From Chromobotia macracanthus (lineage: Eukaryota; Chordata; Actinopteri; Cypriniformes; Botiidae), in NCBI GenBank assembly GCA_036877525.1, contig JAZGTH010000067.1, positions 6,536,001 to 6,600,000 of the forward strand: a DNA stretch of 64,000 nt, read 5' to 3'. The translations under genes were made by a program, and so were the position numbers. A model generated the notes under the pieces. That model ran no database searches, was not told the origin of the DNA, and worked only from the letters and a program-made list of their open reading frames with translations. This document shows positions 1-12,677 of the stretch, piece by piece (the first letter of the stretch is position 1; every line of letters starts with the position of its first letter).

Positions 1-147
1 TTATTATTTAGTCCAAGTTATCCATTTCAAAAACATTTTGTTTTTTATCAAATTGTAATTTTCTAGTGATGAAAAGTAATATGTTGACAAGACTATATTT
101 TTGTCTACAAAGATAATTTCAAAGATTTAAGCAAACTTCAGATTTTG

Positions 148-168
148 AAGATCATGAGAAACATTTCA
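148..168 (+). repeat. Tc1-like repeat fragment
   Basis: The 21 bases starting aagatcatgagaaacattt match 3154-3174 at 20 of 21 positions, so this is probably a broken piece of the same dispersed family. Confidence 0.4.
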
Positions 169-973
169 ATTTCTTGCATCAATCATTTTAAAAGAATAAA
201 TGCTTGTCCTCAAACAAACTATGATTGGCATGCACTGATGTAATGTCCACCCACAATAACTATCATGATGAATTATCCTCTGTGGTCATTCTCAGATTGG
301 AGAGAGTTATCAACAATGGCTCGCAGATATGATGAGAATGCATAACCGAGATTATGAGGGTGAATACGATTAGACGGCGCTTGTTACGAGCATCTTAAAA
401 GGTTAAAGAAATCAATCAACAAAGCAACAAGGCCCACTAAGAGACTCTTCCAGCTATGTGGAATAGCAGCTGTGTAACTCATTTTCCTTGGAATAACATC
501 TATTTTCACAGTCTGTGAGTAGCGATGAAAGATATTGCACAGCTAAACAAGAGTTGCATGTTTAAACAACACAATTTTCCCTCTCCAAATGACTCAGGAG
601 AATAAAGAACCATGGGACTAAATGTTAAAATTGTCTTGTGTATTTCTTTGAGTTGTGGTGAAATGACAAAAGTTATTTCACAAAAGTCTGACAGCAAGAT
701 CAAACTGAAAGACTACGAATCAAAAGAAAGAAACACGGGCAACACTGCGCAACAAGATTCGATTGTTAACATGAACAATACGTTTTATATTCTATTGCAT
801 TCATTAATCCCAGGTGAATACTAATACATTTGTAAAAGCAAAAGTTGTATGAATAAGACATTATTGTTATTGTAAAGTGTTACCAAAATAAGAAAAATAA
901 TATTTAGTAACGCATAGTGAAAATTATGCATATTTTTAGAACCATTTTTAACTATTTTCTCTTATGTAAAGAG

Positions 974-1006
974 AACAATGAAGAGAACTATTTTCTCTTC
1001 ATTGTT
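974..1006. other. Perfect 14 bp hairpin
   Basis: Arms 974-987 and 993-1006 are perfect reverse complements (aacaatgaagagaa / ttctcttcattgtt) around a 5-base loop, ctatt. The surrounding sequence is AT-rich and unique. Confidence 0.75.
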
Positions 1007-1602
1007 GTCTTTGTCTTATTATTTTTATTATTATTTTACACTGCAGGTTTCTAAATGTATGTGTGTCTTTATATGTATGATGATTCTGATGGTGGTGTGT
1101 GTGTGAGTGTGTGAAGCTGGAGCTTACTAAAACCTGGAATAATATGCCACAGGCAGTCCAGTGCTATCTGTGATGCTGTACTGTTTTCTGGGTGGCTGGT
1201 CAGCTCTGCTGGGATTCCAGTATCGATCTCCTCATAGCCTTGTGAGTCTGAGTAAAGCGTGTGCTACAAAACAGAAGCGTAAACTGAGGGAAGGTCCTGT
1301 CACAACAAAGAGTCCCTCGTTCCACTTGACATGATGCCTCTGTTTCCCGTATTACAAGGTAAATGAGGATGTAAATGCGCACACAAACACACACCCCTAT
1401 ACTTCTATCTAACCCACAGTCTAACCCTAACCTGAGATTTTCTAACTTTCTGCATTTTTACAATAAAAAAATATTTTCACTATATTTGTATAGTGTTTTT
1501 ACAAAAGAGGCTGTCCATAAAAGGAGGTTTTGCTCAGATTTGTCAGGTTTTGCTGACCTTTAGTTACACATTTGTCCCCAATATATTTTTTAGGTTAAGC
1601 AA

Positions 1603-1652
1603 ACCCACACACACAAACACACACACACACAAACCCACACACACACAAACAC
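1603..1652. repeat. CA-rich compound microsatellite
   Basis: Runs of CA broken by aaac and ccc. Several shorter CA/TG tracts occur elsewhere (28301-28318, 29448-29469, 45398-45418). Confidence 0.85.
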
Positions 1653-2094
1653 TTAGCAAAGATATATGTTTAGACAAGCAGGATTTGTGTTTCAGGCTAG
1701 ATGTTAGATTCACTCTTCAGTGACTCAGATAAAGAGATTGAGGGAAAGAATATGCGCAAAATGTCACACACAACAAAACACGAATCTCTGAAGCAGGAAA
1801 CAACTATTATTTGCAAACCGTAGATAAGACACATCATCAACAAACTTGCTATGCTGTGTAATGTTATCAAAGTCTCGTAACACAGTTAATCTCATAAAGT
1901 CAAACAGACAAGCCCAGGTCATATTTTAACTCCCAAATCAAAGGAAAATTAAATCAATGTGATTAATATTGTAAAGCTTGTAATGATCCTAAATAAATAA
2001 ATATATTGCTTCAGAATAATGAATGTCATGTTTTTGTCTTGGCTCATTATTCAAAAGCACATCTTTTGTTTTCTTTACAAAATAAAGATTTTGT

Positions 2095-2173
2095 TGTTTT
2101 TAAAACATTCCACAAGTAACTTAGGAATAGCTTTTCTGATATATGATATATAACGTTATAAAAGTTCCTGTTA
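2095..2173 (+). mobile_element. CCCAGCTAACA-type MITE, 3' fragment
   Basis: It contains the internal signature of the family, aacattccac...ataacgttataaaa with atatatgatatataacgtt at about 2139-2157, followed by cctgttagccgg, a degraded right end. The left two thirds are missing. Confidence 0.6.
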
Positions 2174-2184
2174 GCCGGTCAGAA

Positions 2185-2985
2185 ATGGTGAAGGTATGGG
2201 GTCAACATCTGCAAAACAAACAAGTCAGCAGAAGATATCTGGGATGCCAGAAAGTCCCTGAAACCCAACATCTGAAAGAGAACATTAAGGTGCAAATACT
2301 GCAAAAGTACTTGTACTGAACTGACCTCAACTGGACAGACAGCACATCTGTGCAGTACAAGAAGGTCCAGGTCAGCCTGTACTTTCAGAACAAGCTCAGG
2401 TCTTTAAGTGTGTACAGCTGGCTGCTTGAACAAGCAAAAGTGCTTTTTGTACTTTTTCAACACTGTAATGTTGAAAATGCTGAGGGTGCAGAACCAGCTC
2501 AGTCTACTCCAAATGCTTGAGCAGAGCAATCAAGTAGGCCAACTTTGTTATCAGACCCAAACTGGCTTTACTGGGGGCAGCGCCAGAGGATGTTGGCGTA
2601 ATTGGAGTCCACTGGGAGCCGCTCTCCAGACCATCTTTACAACATCCACTTGTACATCAACTCACTGGTGCTGCAGGATTGGCTTATCAACATGCAAATT
2701 TACCCTGGATGGAAACTGGGTGATGAAACGTCATGGTTTCAATCCATGTGCTTTACCCTGGAGCACAAACAGGACAGACCAATCATAGATCAACATTATA
2801 GCAGGACAGGAGACGAAGGGATGGGATTAGGGAGTAATGCCAGGCTCAGCTCACTACTGCTGCGCTTACCACTACTGCATGACTCCAAATGTAAGGATGA
2901 ATGTGATTATACATTAAACATATGTGACGATAAAAAACAAGTACACAAGATAAAATTTCATATTTTAACAACATCTGTAGGATGA
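2185..2985 (+). pseudogene. Degenerate quasi-open reading frame, unidentified
   Basis: One frame from ATG at 2185 to a stop after 2985 runs 267 codons with only three internal stops (TGA at 2317, TGA at 2518, TAA at 2599). About a dozen would be expected by chance in such AT-rich DNA. The stretch is also richer in GC than its flanks. The translation includes NSLVLQDWLINMQIYPGW and a Lys/Gln-rich start. I do not recognise the family. It could be a dead processed gene, a transposon ORF remnant, or chance. It begins just after a fragment of the CCCAGCTAACA repeat. Confidence 0.3.
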
Positions 2986-3103
2986 ATTAGTCACGCCAAT
3001 ACTTATTACACCGTATTCTAGATGGGTTGTGATGTGAAAATGTTTAGCATGACTTACCGGATGCAAATTAGCTGGCCCACTTTACACTAATTTACTCTAT
3101 GTA

Positions 3104-3206
3104 CACTACCAGTCAAAAATCACTACCGGTCACTCCGAAATCAAAAGGTTATTAAGATCATGAAAAACATTTCAGTCAAACAACCCTAAACCTTTGACTT
3201 TTAGTG
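3104..3206. mobile_element. Short Tc1-like palindromic remnant
   Basis: It starts cactaccagtcaaa and ends tttgacttttagtg. These are inverted with 12 of 14 bases matching, and TA lies on the left flank. Ends of the form CACTACC(A/G)GTCAAA are typical of Tc1/mariner-derived repeats in fish. About 100 bp, non-coding. Confidence 0.55.
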
Positions 3207-3209
3207 AAT

Positions 3210-4717
3210 ATACCCATTGTTTAAATACTGAACAAATACTGGGTCAAATTTCACTTAACAAGTCACTAAAATTGTGCTCCCAGCATCATTTTACACAATA
3301 TAATGCAAATCAAAGATCCTTTCTGAGTTAAATATTTTTTTTGGTACTGCATAATAGGGTGTAAAATTTCAGTCTAAATGAACTCAAGTCTTTATCTGTT
3401 TCTTTAACCTGTGTGACAGACCCTGCCTAAAAACGTCCCTCCATGTCTCAGTTCACTTCATGTAAATTCATGCGAGCCACACTAAGGCAGATAATTAATT
3501 TTTATAATTGTGTTTGGAGACAGTACTACTGAAGGAGGTGTTCAAAGAGAAACTGGACCTTTCAATGTCATGTACTCTCTCATAAAGAGCACACGATCCC
3601 ATCCAGCACCGTGCACATGTGGAGAATTAATGAAACTATAAACGGACAATATCTTTGAGGATAACAGCCAAAATTTTCACTTAAACATGTGGCAGCGGTC
3701 AAGACTATGTGGTATGTAATCTGGTACAGTCAAGCACACCCACAAACTGCTCAAAATCCAATCACATCATCTCATCTCATATTGCATGAAAATGGCAAGA
3801 GCTAAAGTGACCAAATCTGGTGATTTGGTAACTTCTAACTCAGAGCAGTATATTTAACAACGGTCAAACTGTAACAGTCAAACTATTAGAAATTATTAAT
3901 ATATGTATAGTAAGTTACAATATAAGCGGGAATTATCATATTGACAATGTAATCAATTCCCAAACAATTTTTCTTAACATATCATAATACTTAGCTTTGT
4001 TCTATGTTTGTGCTGTTGATTATTCTTATCTGAATCTTTTTAAACTTGCGTTTGTCCCTTGAGGTTACGTTTCAACCTTGGACAAACAGCTCCCATTGAG
4101 TGGCTCTTTAAATCTGTCTCTGACAGGAAAAAAGACCCTGATTGAAAATCTTGTACAAAATCTTGTTATCTGTACCTTAATAGGTAGCAAGATTTATATT
4201 TTCAGTCTGCAAATTGGTGTGTAAACACAACAGCAAGGCGTACAGACTCTTTTAACAAGTTTATCCAAAAGTGTCGATATTTCTTCTTAAAAGACACATG
4301 TCTGAAGGACACTGAATGTAGTCTCCATTTGCAACATCTCAAATGGTATTTCTAGGCCGATCCTTATTTTCCTTGAATTTGCACAGACACCAGGACCAGG
4401 AACATGCACGCAGTCCCTAAACTCATCTGTAGGAGTCATGTGAATACCCCACCACAGCAGGAAAACCACCTGGGAAATCCATGAACCGCATTTACTGAAA
4501 CTCATTAAGCAGAGCAATACGCCTGTGAAAGCGCATCAGCATTCTAGCATGATAAATGTGTTATATTTGTTTTCTATGAAGTGAAATTAAACCTTTTCAC
4601 GGAAGAGGAGGAGGCAAAGTGTCTAGAATGTGCACTAGTAGAGTTATATCCTTATGATGGAGACATTATGGCAAAATAAAGACAAGAACTTGACCTTGAT
4701 TTGCTTGCAGACAAATT
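3210..4717. other. Intergenic, no gene seen
   Basis: AT-rich unique sequence. No repeat of note and no supportable exon. Confidence 0.6.
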
Positions 4718-5256
4718 TAAAGGGACAGTGCACCCAAAAACAAAAAACTCAGTCACCCCCATGCCATTCCAAACCCATATCACTTTAAATATGCGGTTGG
4801 ATGACTTCAGTACGATGGCAGTATAAAATGAATCACTTTAACACTCTGTAAGGCATCAAAGAGTCTCAGAAAATAAGTATATGCAGCCTCTTGATCATTT
4901 TCCAAGCATCGCCATTGGTTTTGGTGAAAAACGGACCCATTTTTAAGTCCCGCAGGTGACGTCATGAGGTGCCATGCTGGCCAGTTAGATTTAACTGTGA
5001 ACTGCTTAAATGTCTGGTTGTTTATTCATGTAAGTAACGGTGGTACTTAGAAAACCATCAGCTGCCGCACATATTTCTTAGGGACACACTTGAGTGCTTT
5101 AACTGCAAAAGTGAGTCTTAATGTACTGCCTCAATACTGAACACACCCAGACAGAAATATATTAAGTTACCTCCTGTTCTAAAAAAAAGGGTTAGAACGA
5201 CATGAAGGTGAGTAAATAACGACAGAATTTTGTTTTATTTAAAGAATGTTCCTTTA
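4718..5256 (+). mobile_element. TTAAAGGGAC...CACCC interspersed repeat
   Basis: It starts ttaaagggacagtgcaccc, followed by a diverged copy of the widespread fish motif 'ACTCACCCTCATGTCGTTCCAAACC' (here cagtcacccccatgccattcc). It ends with the reversed motif cgacatgaaggtgagtaaa and gttcctttaa, so the ends form an inverted repeat. Repeats of this look are abundant in cyprinid genomes; I cannot assign a superfamily. Confidence 0.65.
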
Positions 5257-5434
5257 AAAGGATTAGTGACTTCATGCCTTGATGATACAGACTTGTTTTC
5301 AAACTCAAATCTCCATTACTACAGTATAAAGAGAAGTAAATAGGGAAATGCCGTTTTCCTTTTATAAAAACAGCTACAAATTTGGCATTAACAAATTTGA
5401 AAATAATCCCGCTGAAAATGATGATATTAAAGGT

Positions 5435-5683
5435 AAAGGTAGGGTAGGCAATTTCAGAGATGCTAGCAATAAGAACCTAGCTTTGCAAATGTATGCAAAT
5501 ATATAGTTTGGCAGGAAAGTAGGACATCCTATTGGATGAACATTTTTTGGTCCTGTGCCTTTCAGAGAATATATATACATATAGTCAGACCACTTTACAA
5601 AGTGATTGTTATGAGGATGAGAGGAGACTTTTAACCAGCATAACAAAAATATATTTCTGAAACAAATTGCCCATCCTGCCTTT
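5435..5683 (+). mobile_element. Non-autonomous inverted-repeat element, AAAGGTAGGGTAGGC type, copy A
   Basis: It starts aaaggtagggtaggcaattt and ends gcccatcctgccttt, imperfect inverted repeats of about 14 bases. 249 bp, non-coding. It shares agcaataa-aacctagcttt, aggacatcctatt and accagcataacaaaaa with the copy at 9556. Confidence 0.75.
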
Positions 5684-6300
5684 AATAATAGAAGCTATAA
5701 TAAGTGTTTAGGTCTTAACAAGGAAAACTCACTTTTAAATGTACAATACTGCCAGCTACCATTTTAGTACCCACACATTAGAAATATACGGTTTGGTGAA
5801 TTCATATATTAAACTACTTATTTTAATTAAAGATACACAAAGTAGACAAAAACACCTGTCAAACTAATAGCATGAGCTAAATTATGTCTTGCTTACGATA
5901 ATGACAAAAGTCACAATAAAACAGCTTTAAATGAAACATTGTGGTCATACAACAAGAGTTCAGGGTAACCAAGACTGTGTAGCTTTAAAAGATCAACAAC
6001 AAAAACAACAACATAATATGTGAAACATATGATTTATAAGCAGTATTTCAAATCTTCTGAAATCATACAAAAGGTTAAGGTAAAGACATGTTGTATGGCA
6101 GCAGCTGTGCACAGATTGGTTATATGTCAATACCAGCTCAAATAAAACACACAGTAGATGGTGAGTGAACTTCCTGTCCACTGATTTCACAGGGTGCATA
6201 TGAAGTCATGGGCCTCTACTATATGACATGTCCACATGATAACAGGTGAAAGCTCTGTGTGAACAGATGCATAATGCAATATGTTCACAGTTTGCTCCTG

Positions 6301-6559
6301 TAGGTTCAAACCCTGATGATCAATGAGCTATCACCAGTGTGTCTTTGGAAAAGACAATTACTCCTGGGGGACTGACCTTGTAATAGATGGGGGATTGTCC
6401 TGTATTGTACCTGCAGCTCAACTGGTAACATTGCGTTAACAGTGCAAAAGGTTGCAGGTTTGACTCCCAGGGAACACACACACTGCTTAAAAATACAGCC
6501 TGGATACACTGTAAGGTGCTTCGGATAAAAGCATCTGCCAAATGTATAAACATAAATGT
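6301..6559 (+). mobile_element. tRNA-derived SINE, possibly nested in an older SINE remnant
   Basis: An A-box-like stretch, cagctcaactggt, lies at about 6413-6425, and a B box, ggtttgactcc, at 6457-6467. The 3' part, gtgcttcggataaaagcatc then tgccaaatgtataaa, is the tail shared by many fish SINEs and L2-type LINEs. Before it, 6301-6400 carries a second B-box-like ggttcaaaccc and a tcttggaaaagacaatta block that looks like an older SINE. No functional tRNA fold is implied. Confidence 0.75.
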
Positions 6560-8494
6560 TGTGACTTTAAAAGTCTTGACTAAATTACCAATTAGCAAGT
6601 AAGTGACCGGGCTACTGGCCATTGTGGAAACAGGTGAGATGTAAGTAAAAGTAAAAATGTGACAAACATAAGCAGTCAGGCATATTTAAATGGATGTCAA
6701 GGGAATGAATTGACTAAGGAAACATTAGCTTTACCAAGAGAAAGCACGTGTCACTGGTGAAATGGGTTTGGGCATAATGGACCTGCTCGGATATTCACAT
6801 CAGTCAGCAAAGAAAAAAATCAGAGTGATTCTTCAAACCGGTCTTACAGCAACAATAGCAGGACAGATTGAGTTCTGAGAATTCTGAGATTACACACACA
6901 TCACGCTCATCTCCAGAAAGATGAAACATGCACAGACGCACATGGAAAACACAGTTTTTTCAGAGTACATGGGGGAAGTTGCGGAATGCAGACATAGAGA
7001 GAATACTGAATATGATACAGGCAAAAATCATACAGCAACATATACAAGGCTTTCTGTGGTAAACGCACACACAGAGAAAACTGTACCTGTGTGTTATATT
7101 TTGGTAGAAAAATGCAAAAGGACAAAACCATAAATAACCATTAAAAACCAACAGTCCAACTGAAGTCTTCTAACTGTTAGCAACTGTGGTAAACAGTTGC
7201 CTTTAATATTCACTTTGGTGTTCAAGTTGATAACAGAAACATATTATGTTATACAAAAACCAAATACTACAGTGTGAATAAAGGCCAGCGGGGCAACGAG
7301 GGTGTAACTGAACTGAGGGTGTAACTGTGCTTCAAATCAGACAGTTGAACCAAGTGTGAAAACAGCCTTAATTGTGGCTACTTCTGCAGAACAGGCTTCT
7401 AAACCTAAACAATCTACATTAAGAGCTACATCCTAGATTGTGTATGAAATGATGCTGTTGAAATGTACTTTAAATGTCATATACTGATAGACAGCAGTAA
7501 GAGTCAGAGAAAATATTGCTGTCAAATACACAGTCTGCTTCACCTCTCACAGACAGATAGAGAGACAGAGAGAAAGAGACAGAGAGATCATCTGTTTTTA
7601 CTGTCTTTATTTTAAACACTCGTGATGGTGTCTTAAGGATTTAAATCATAGAAAAAACATCAATATAAAAAACATCAATATAAACGATTGGCTTACCGAT
7701 TATTAGTATTATAGTTATTTTACATATAAAACTCTTAAAGGTACAACAGCCACACAAAGCCTGATTAATTTCAAGGATCTGAGAGAAGGTGGGAAACTTA
7801 ATTAAATTTGCCGTGGGTACGGGAAACCTGTATACCTGAGAGATGAATATGCAGATATTTTAAAAAAAAAACTGCCCAAAAACATTCGATGGTGGTTCAA
7901 TGTATAATTCATCGGACTGATACATTATTTCCCTTTACATGCTGGAAGCATAATTAAACTCCCAGCTATAATTATAACTCCCTGACGAACTCAAATAAAC
8001 CAGGTTGGGATATATGTCAATGGACTTATGTGTGTGTGTGTGTAAATGCCAGACTGTCCACCCTGTGTGACACACAGCAGCACTGATGTGATAGGCAGGT
8101 GTGACATTTACCCTTATAATATCCTCCTCCCCTCTCGCATCCATCTCATCCTGTCTCATGCACACCTCACCTCGCCGGTGTCAGTCCTGGCTTTGAGCTG
8201 CATCCATGCCTTCATTTCACTCCTCTGGTTTATGCAACATTAGACTAGACATGACTAATTACCACACGTCAACTAATCACCACATTATCTGGCGTGACTT
8301 TTTAAAGGTTCTAGAATTGTGGGTTAAATTAAATAAAACATGCTAATTTGTTATTTGTATCCGTTACAGACTAGCAGTTACAGGATGAAATAAAACAAAA
8401 CCTTAGAGGATAATTTTACACTTAAATATGCTGTTGGAACAGATACTCTTGTATGTTGTATTTTACAAATATGACAATTTGTTTTGTTAGTCTG
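6560..8494. other. Intergenic, no gene seen
   Basis: AT-rich, with an AGAG-rich patch at about 7555-7588 and a short TG tract at 8030-8043. The overlapping short frames around 6907-7151 are on both strands and look like chance. Confidence 0.6.
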
Positions 8495-8762
8495 CCCAGC
8501 TAACACTTTTAGGTTATTCACTAATTAACAAAAACATTCTAATGTTATTCTGAAAGTTTTAGAAACATTGCAATACTATGTTGCTGGGTTATAAGAACAT
8601 TATTCAAACATTTCTTCTGTAACGTTAAAAATCAACTTAAGAATAACATTTTTAATATATATGATATAAAATGTATAAAAATGTTCAACTTGCGTTACTG
8701 CAAGAATGATTTTGATAACTTAAAATTAGCCAATGTTCCGAGAACATTCACTGTTAGCTGGG
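8495..8762 (+). mobile_element. CCCAGCTAACA-type MITE, full length
   Basis: It starts CCCAGCTAACA and ends TGTTAGCTGGG, so the terminal inverted repeats are intact over about 11 bases. The 268 bp interior has the family order: aaaacattctaatgtt, ttataagaacattattcaaaca, atatatgatataaa, gcgttactgcaagaatg, then gagaacattc. There is no coding capacity. Confidence 0.85.
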
Positions 8763-9028
8763 TGAGCACTACTGCTGTTGGGTTAGGGCTTTTGAAAAAT
8801 ATGTAAGTATTAAACAGCATGTGCCATGCATTACAGAAATAAATGAAACCTCAAATTGTGCAGCGTGCTGAAGAGAGGTGTGCTATTACCTTTCAAAGCA
8901 GTCAGACTGGGAAGATGGAAAAATGTGTGAAAAAATCTTGGACTTAAATTTAAGGTGGGGGAGCTTTATCTAGAGTCTAGAATATCATAGAGACTTGGGG
9001 GTAGGCTGTTATCTTGGACCAGTAAGAA

Positions 9029-9140
9029 ACTGCCCTGACAACCTTGCAAACACTTAGCGATGCCCTAGCAACCACTCATCTTAGGAACACCTTAGCAACT
9101 CCATAGCAAAGCCCTGCTCACCACCTACAGCACGGGCTAG
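9029..9140 (+). repeat. TAGCAACC-type degenerate minisatellite
   Basis: Repeats of ccctagcaaccac / ccttagcaactcc at irregular spacing of about 15-20 bases. Similar clusters occur at 18882, 39340, 41750, 46888 and 61088. Confidence 0.6.
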
Positions 9141-9555
9141 TATCGTTTTCACATTTTCTTCAAAAAATGCAGTTTATTTTGTGGTTGCAATTACAGTAGT
9201 GGATTGTTGATGCCTTGGGCCTGTTTTGCTGTTGGCAGTCCAGAGGCTGTTGTTAAGATCTATGACATAATGAAATCCACCAGGCACCATATATGTTGAT
9301 ATTTTAACTCAAAACCTGACAGTCCTGCCAAACAAGTAAACGTAAAGTGATGCCACTTACGCAAGTATAAATGCAACTCAGAATTACAAAATCAATGTAT
9401 TACTAATACTGAACACCAGATAATTCCTAATAAATACCAATAGTAATTCAAAACAATTAAATTGAAAAGAAACTGAATCGAAGAGACCTAGAAACAAACT
9501 ACAGACAATCAAGAAGAATCTGGAGAGCTAGTAAAGCTCTTCAGAAACAATGCTT

Positions 9556-9920
9556 AAAAGTAGGGTAGGCAATTTCAGACAGACTAGCAATAACAACCTA
9601 GCTTTGAAATCATAAGATCCCCCCTCCATTTACAGCCATCTCCAAAGTCACACCTCCTCTAATTGTGTGCGAAAATATGCAAATACATAGTTTAACAGGC
9701 AAATAGGACATCCTATTATTGCATTCCGAAAGAATGCAATTATTAGACAAACATGTTATGGCCCTGCACCTTCCACAGAAAAAAATATATTTAAATATAT
9801 TATATTATATATATTGAAATATATTTAGATTTTACATAGTGATTGCTACCAGGACGTGATGACACTTTCAACCAGCATAACAAAAAATGTTTCTAGAAAA
9901 GATCGCCTACCCTGCCTTTA
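9556..9920 (+). mobile_element. Non-autonomous inverted-repeat element, AAAGGTAGGGTAGGC type, copy B
   Basis: It starts aaaagtagggtaggcaattt and ends gatcgcctaccctgccttt, so the inverted repeats are clear. At 365 bp it is longer than copy A. It holds an extra stretch (cccccctccatttacagcc) that is either missing from A or an insertion here, plus a 9 bp hairpin (attgcattc / gaatgcaat) near 9720-9742. Confidence 0.78.
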
Positions 9921-12677
9921 AGCAGAAAATAAACATGTGAAAATGATGTCAACGTGATCTTTCCCTGTCTTTCTAAATGTAAAGCATCTTTCTAAAGCAT
10001 CTTGAAACAATACGAATGCAGAGACTGTGGGTGGCCATGCTCATCTGCTCATTCAATGTTGTTTGGCACTCCGTTGACACAGTTTTGGCAGCTTTGAATG
10101 CGATGTACAAAGAAGCAGCAGTGCAGCAATTGGAGTCAGCAGCACGGAACAGCGAGACTCATCCAGAGAAACGCAGGGAAATCTGGAGGAAGAGAATTCT
10201 GTTGCTGTTATTTCTGAGACTTCACTGAACTCCAGAGAAATGGTGAATGCTTTAAAAATACAGGGCGTCACTCCCAATTCCCCTCAATTCCTTCCTGATG
10301 CACAATACCACATGATTTATTTACCTTTTGCCAGAGGGAGAGACAGTACGCTCAAAGTTTAATCTGCAGTTCCTGCATTTTCAGAGAGACACCAGCAGTG
10401 CAGCCTTTACTGCATTCTAATGACTCATTAGTATCATTAGCTATGAATTAATCTGATGTTTCACAATGCACACTCAGCTTTGATTTCACAGATGATGTTT
10501 TTTGGATTGGAAATGTGTATTCTTTAAGTAACTAGTTGTCTTTATAGTGCAGGTTCTGAACTCTAAACAGAAAGCTTAAGAATGCTTAAGGGGTTGCACT
10601 ATTAAAATATCTGTTTAGCTGTTTAAAGACCTCTAACTGTTTTAAATCACCTCTCATGCACCACTGACTATCCTTCTACTAAAATTGTTGGACCACCCTT
10701 GAAGATCTCCAGAGAAAAGCCTGTAAAATGTGCTAAACATGTAAAAAAGGTTTAAAACATGGTGCTTACATTGTGATGCATCAATCTGATAATAATTATT
10801 CACACACTGATTCTAAAACTTATTAATCATCTCTGAAAATAATTATGAGTTGTAGGACAAAAAAAGTAATTCAGCTTAATTTCAGATTCATGGTGGAATA
10901 CATAATTTATTATTAAATGAAAAGTTCCAGACCTACATGCCTAGCAAACACTGCTTGAGTAAACTCACAAAATCCTTGTTAGAAAAAACTATTTACACTC
11001 CTGTTAGAGACAAGAACTGTTGCCAGATTCAAGTTTTGTTTCAGATTATCACCAAATCTGTTGGTTCATACAATATCAGAGGAAAAAAAAACATTAATTT
11101 CTGTAAAAAAACTTTTATGCTTGATTTCATTTTTATAATGTACCTGTCTAACCATACACAAGAAAAATCACTAGAGCCCAGTAGGCAACAAACTGCACCA
11201 TGGGTCTCCCCCACATTTTGAGATGAGAAATATCAGAACCTGCTGTTAGCGTTTACTAAGTGATTGCTATAGCGGCACACTGACAAATCTCAGAGTCAAA
11301 TCAATTAGCAAAAAGTGGCAAATGCTTTCCTGTGCCTCTCACATGAAAGGTAGCTTATCCATTTGGATGATGAATCCATTGTTTACATCGCTTACAGGCA
11401 TTTTGGCTGTATTGAAAAACAAACTAAAACAAAACAACAAACCAAAAACAAAACAAATCTAATTAACCTTTTACAGTGTTTCCAAATAAGCAGCTGCTGC
11501 TCTTCATTTCTTTCTCTTCTTTTCCACTTCTATCTTCCTGTCTCTCTCCTTACACTTCCTCGGGCTGCGTTTCATACCCATATCGCCTTTAGTCTGCCTA
11601 TTCTCTCTTCTGCACCATTTGAAATGAGTTCTTCAAAGTTGCAGCCTAATCTATTCTTTATTAGCTTCCTTAAAGTAATTACTCCTCCAGGGCCGAGCCG
11701 CCACACTAAAAAGGAAATGAAAGAGACGCCATAGCACCAGGATCCTTTCCTGTGTGACTGCCATGTGACTCTATCTCTGCTCCGTGACACAGCTGATTTG
11801 AAAGTTGTGTTTATAAAGGCCGTCCTGTTGTTACACTTTTCACATCTTTCCACATGTAAGAAGATTCGGTCCTCATCAGACTTCTATTGGGCAACTTCAA
11901 GCCAGAAGCGCTCTGAAGCAAGTAAAGAAAGTTCTTCTTTATTTGTTTGTTTCATGAGCTCGTAACGGTCAATTATTTACATGCACAATATTAGCTTAAG
12001 ACGTATACTGTACGTCAACAGTACAAAGAGAGTTCAGGAACAGAACGCTGCTGCCAAACACACTGTTGCCAGCTTCTGCTATCAGTGGGAATCAAGGGTC
12101 ATTACCATGTCAATGTGTGACAGACATTTTAGTTAAAATACTTCTGCTTCCAAGAGACATTCAATTAAGAAAAAGACATTTTTTTATATTAACAGAACAG
12201 ACGTGGGAACTAAAAGTGATATATTTAATGCAGTCTCTTGAAAGCAGAAGATTTTGGGTCAATTGTACTTGCAGTGTCTTTAAAAGTATCACCTGTGTGG
12301 CAGTCCAGATTCTAACATAAGGTCGTTTAGAGGCATTTGCTGAACCTGCCCTGTTCCTTCCTCTGATGATCTGCTAGTAAACTGCACTTTTAACACGACA
12401 CATGCCATCTGTTTACACATCCTTCATCACATCTCACTGCTGTCTGACCTTATACTAAAAAGTTAAAGACACAAATCTTCTACTCCTGCGACAGATTTAA
12501 AGTGCATTTCACTGTCATCATGGCTTAAAATCCGCAAATAGCTAAATGAACTAAGAATAAATTAATCAGTATAACTTTAGCTTGACCTTTGTACCCTGAG
12601 AACAATTGAAATTGGAACATGGACAATTTTAACATTTATCGCAAATGTATTTGTTTGTTCCTTCATGCCTCTATCAA
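9921..12677. other. Intergenic, no gene seen
   Basis: Mostly AT-rich unique sequence. The part at 11465-11905 is pyrimidine-rich and repeat-free and could include a conserved element, but I see no clear motif cluster. Confidence 0.55.

Larger units (their letters stand above)
174..2094. other. Intergenic, no gene seen
   Basis: AT-rich unique sequence with the hairpin at 974, a TG tract near 1096 and the CA-rich array at 1603. Short frames here have no family features, splice context or coding bias. Confidence 0.6.

Noticed and set aside
6411..6470. Possible tRNA gene (A and B boxes)
   Set aside because: No cloverleaf can be closed, and the SINE tail follows, so it is a SINE promoter and not a tRNA gene.
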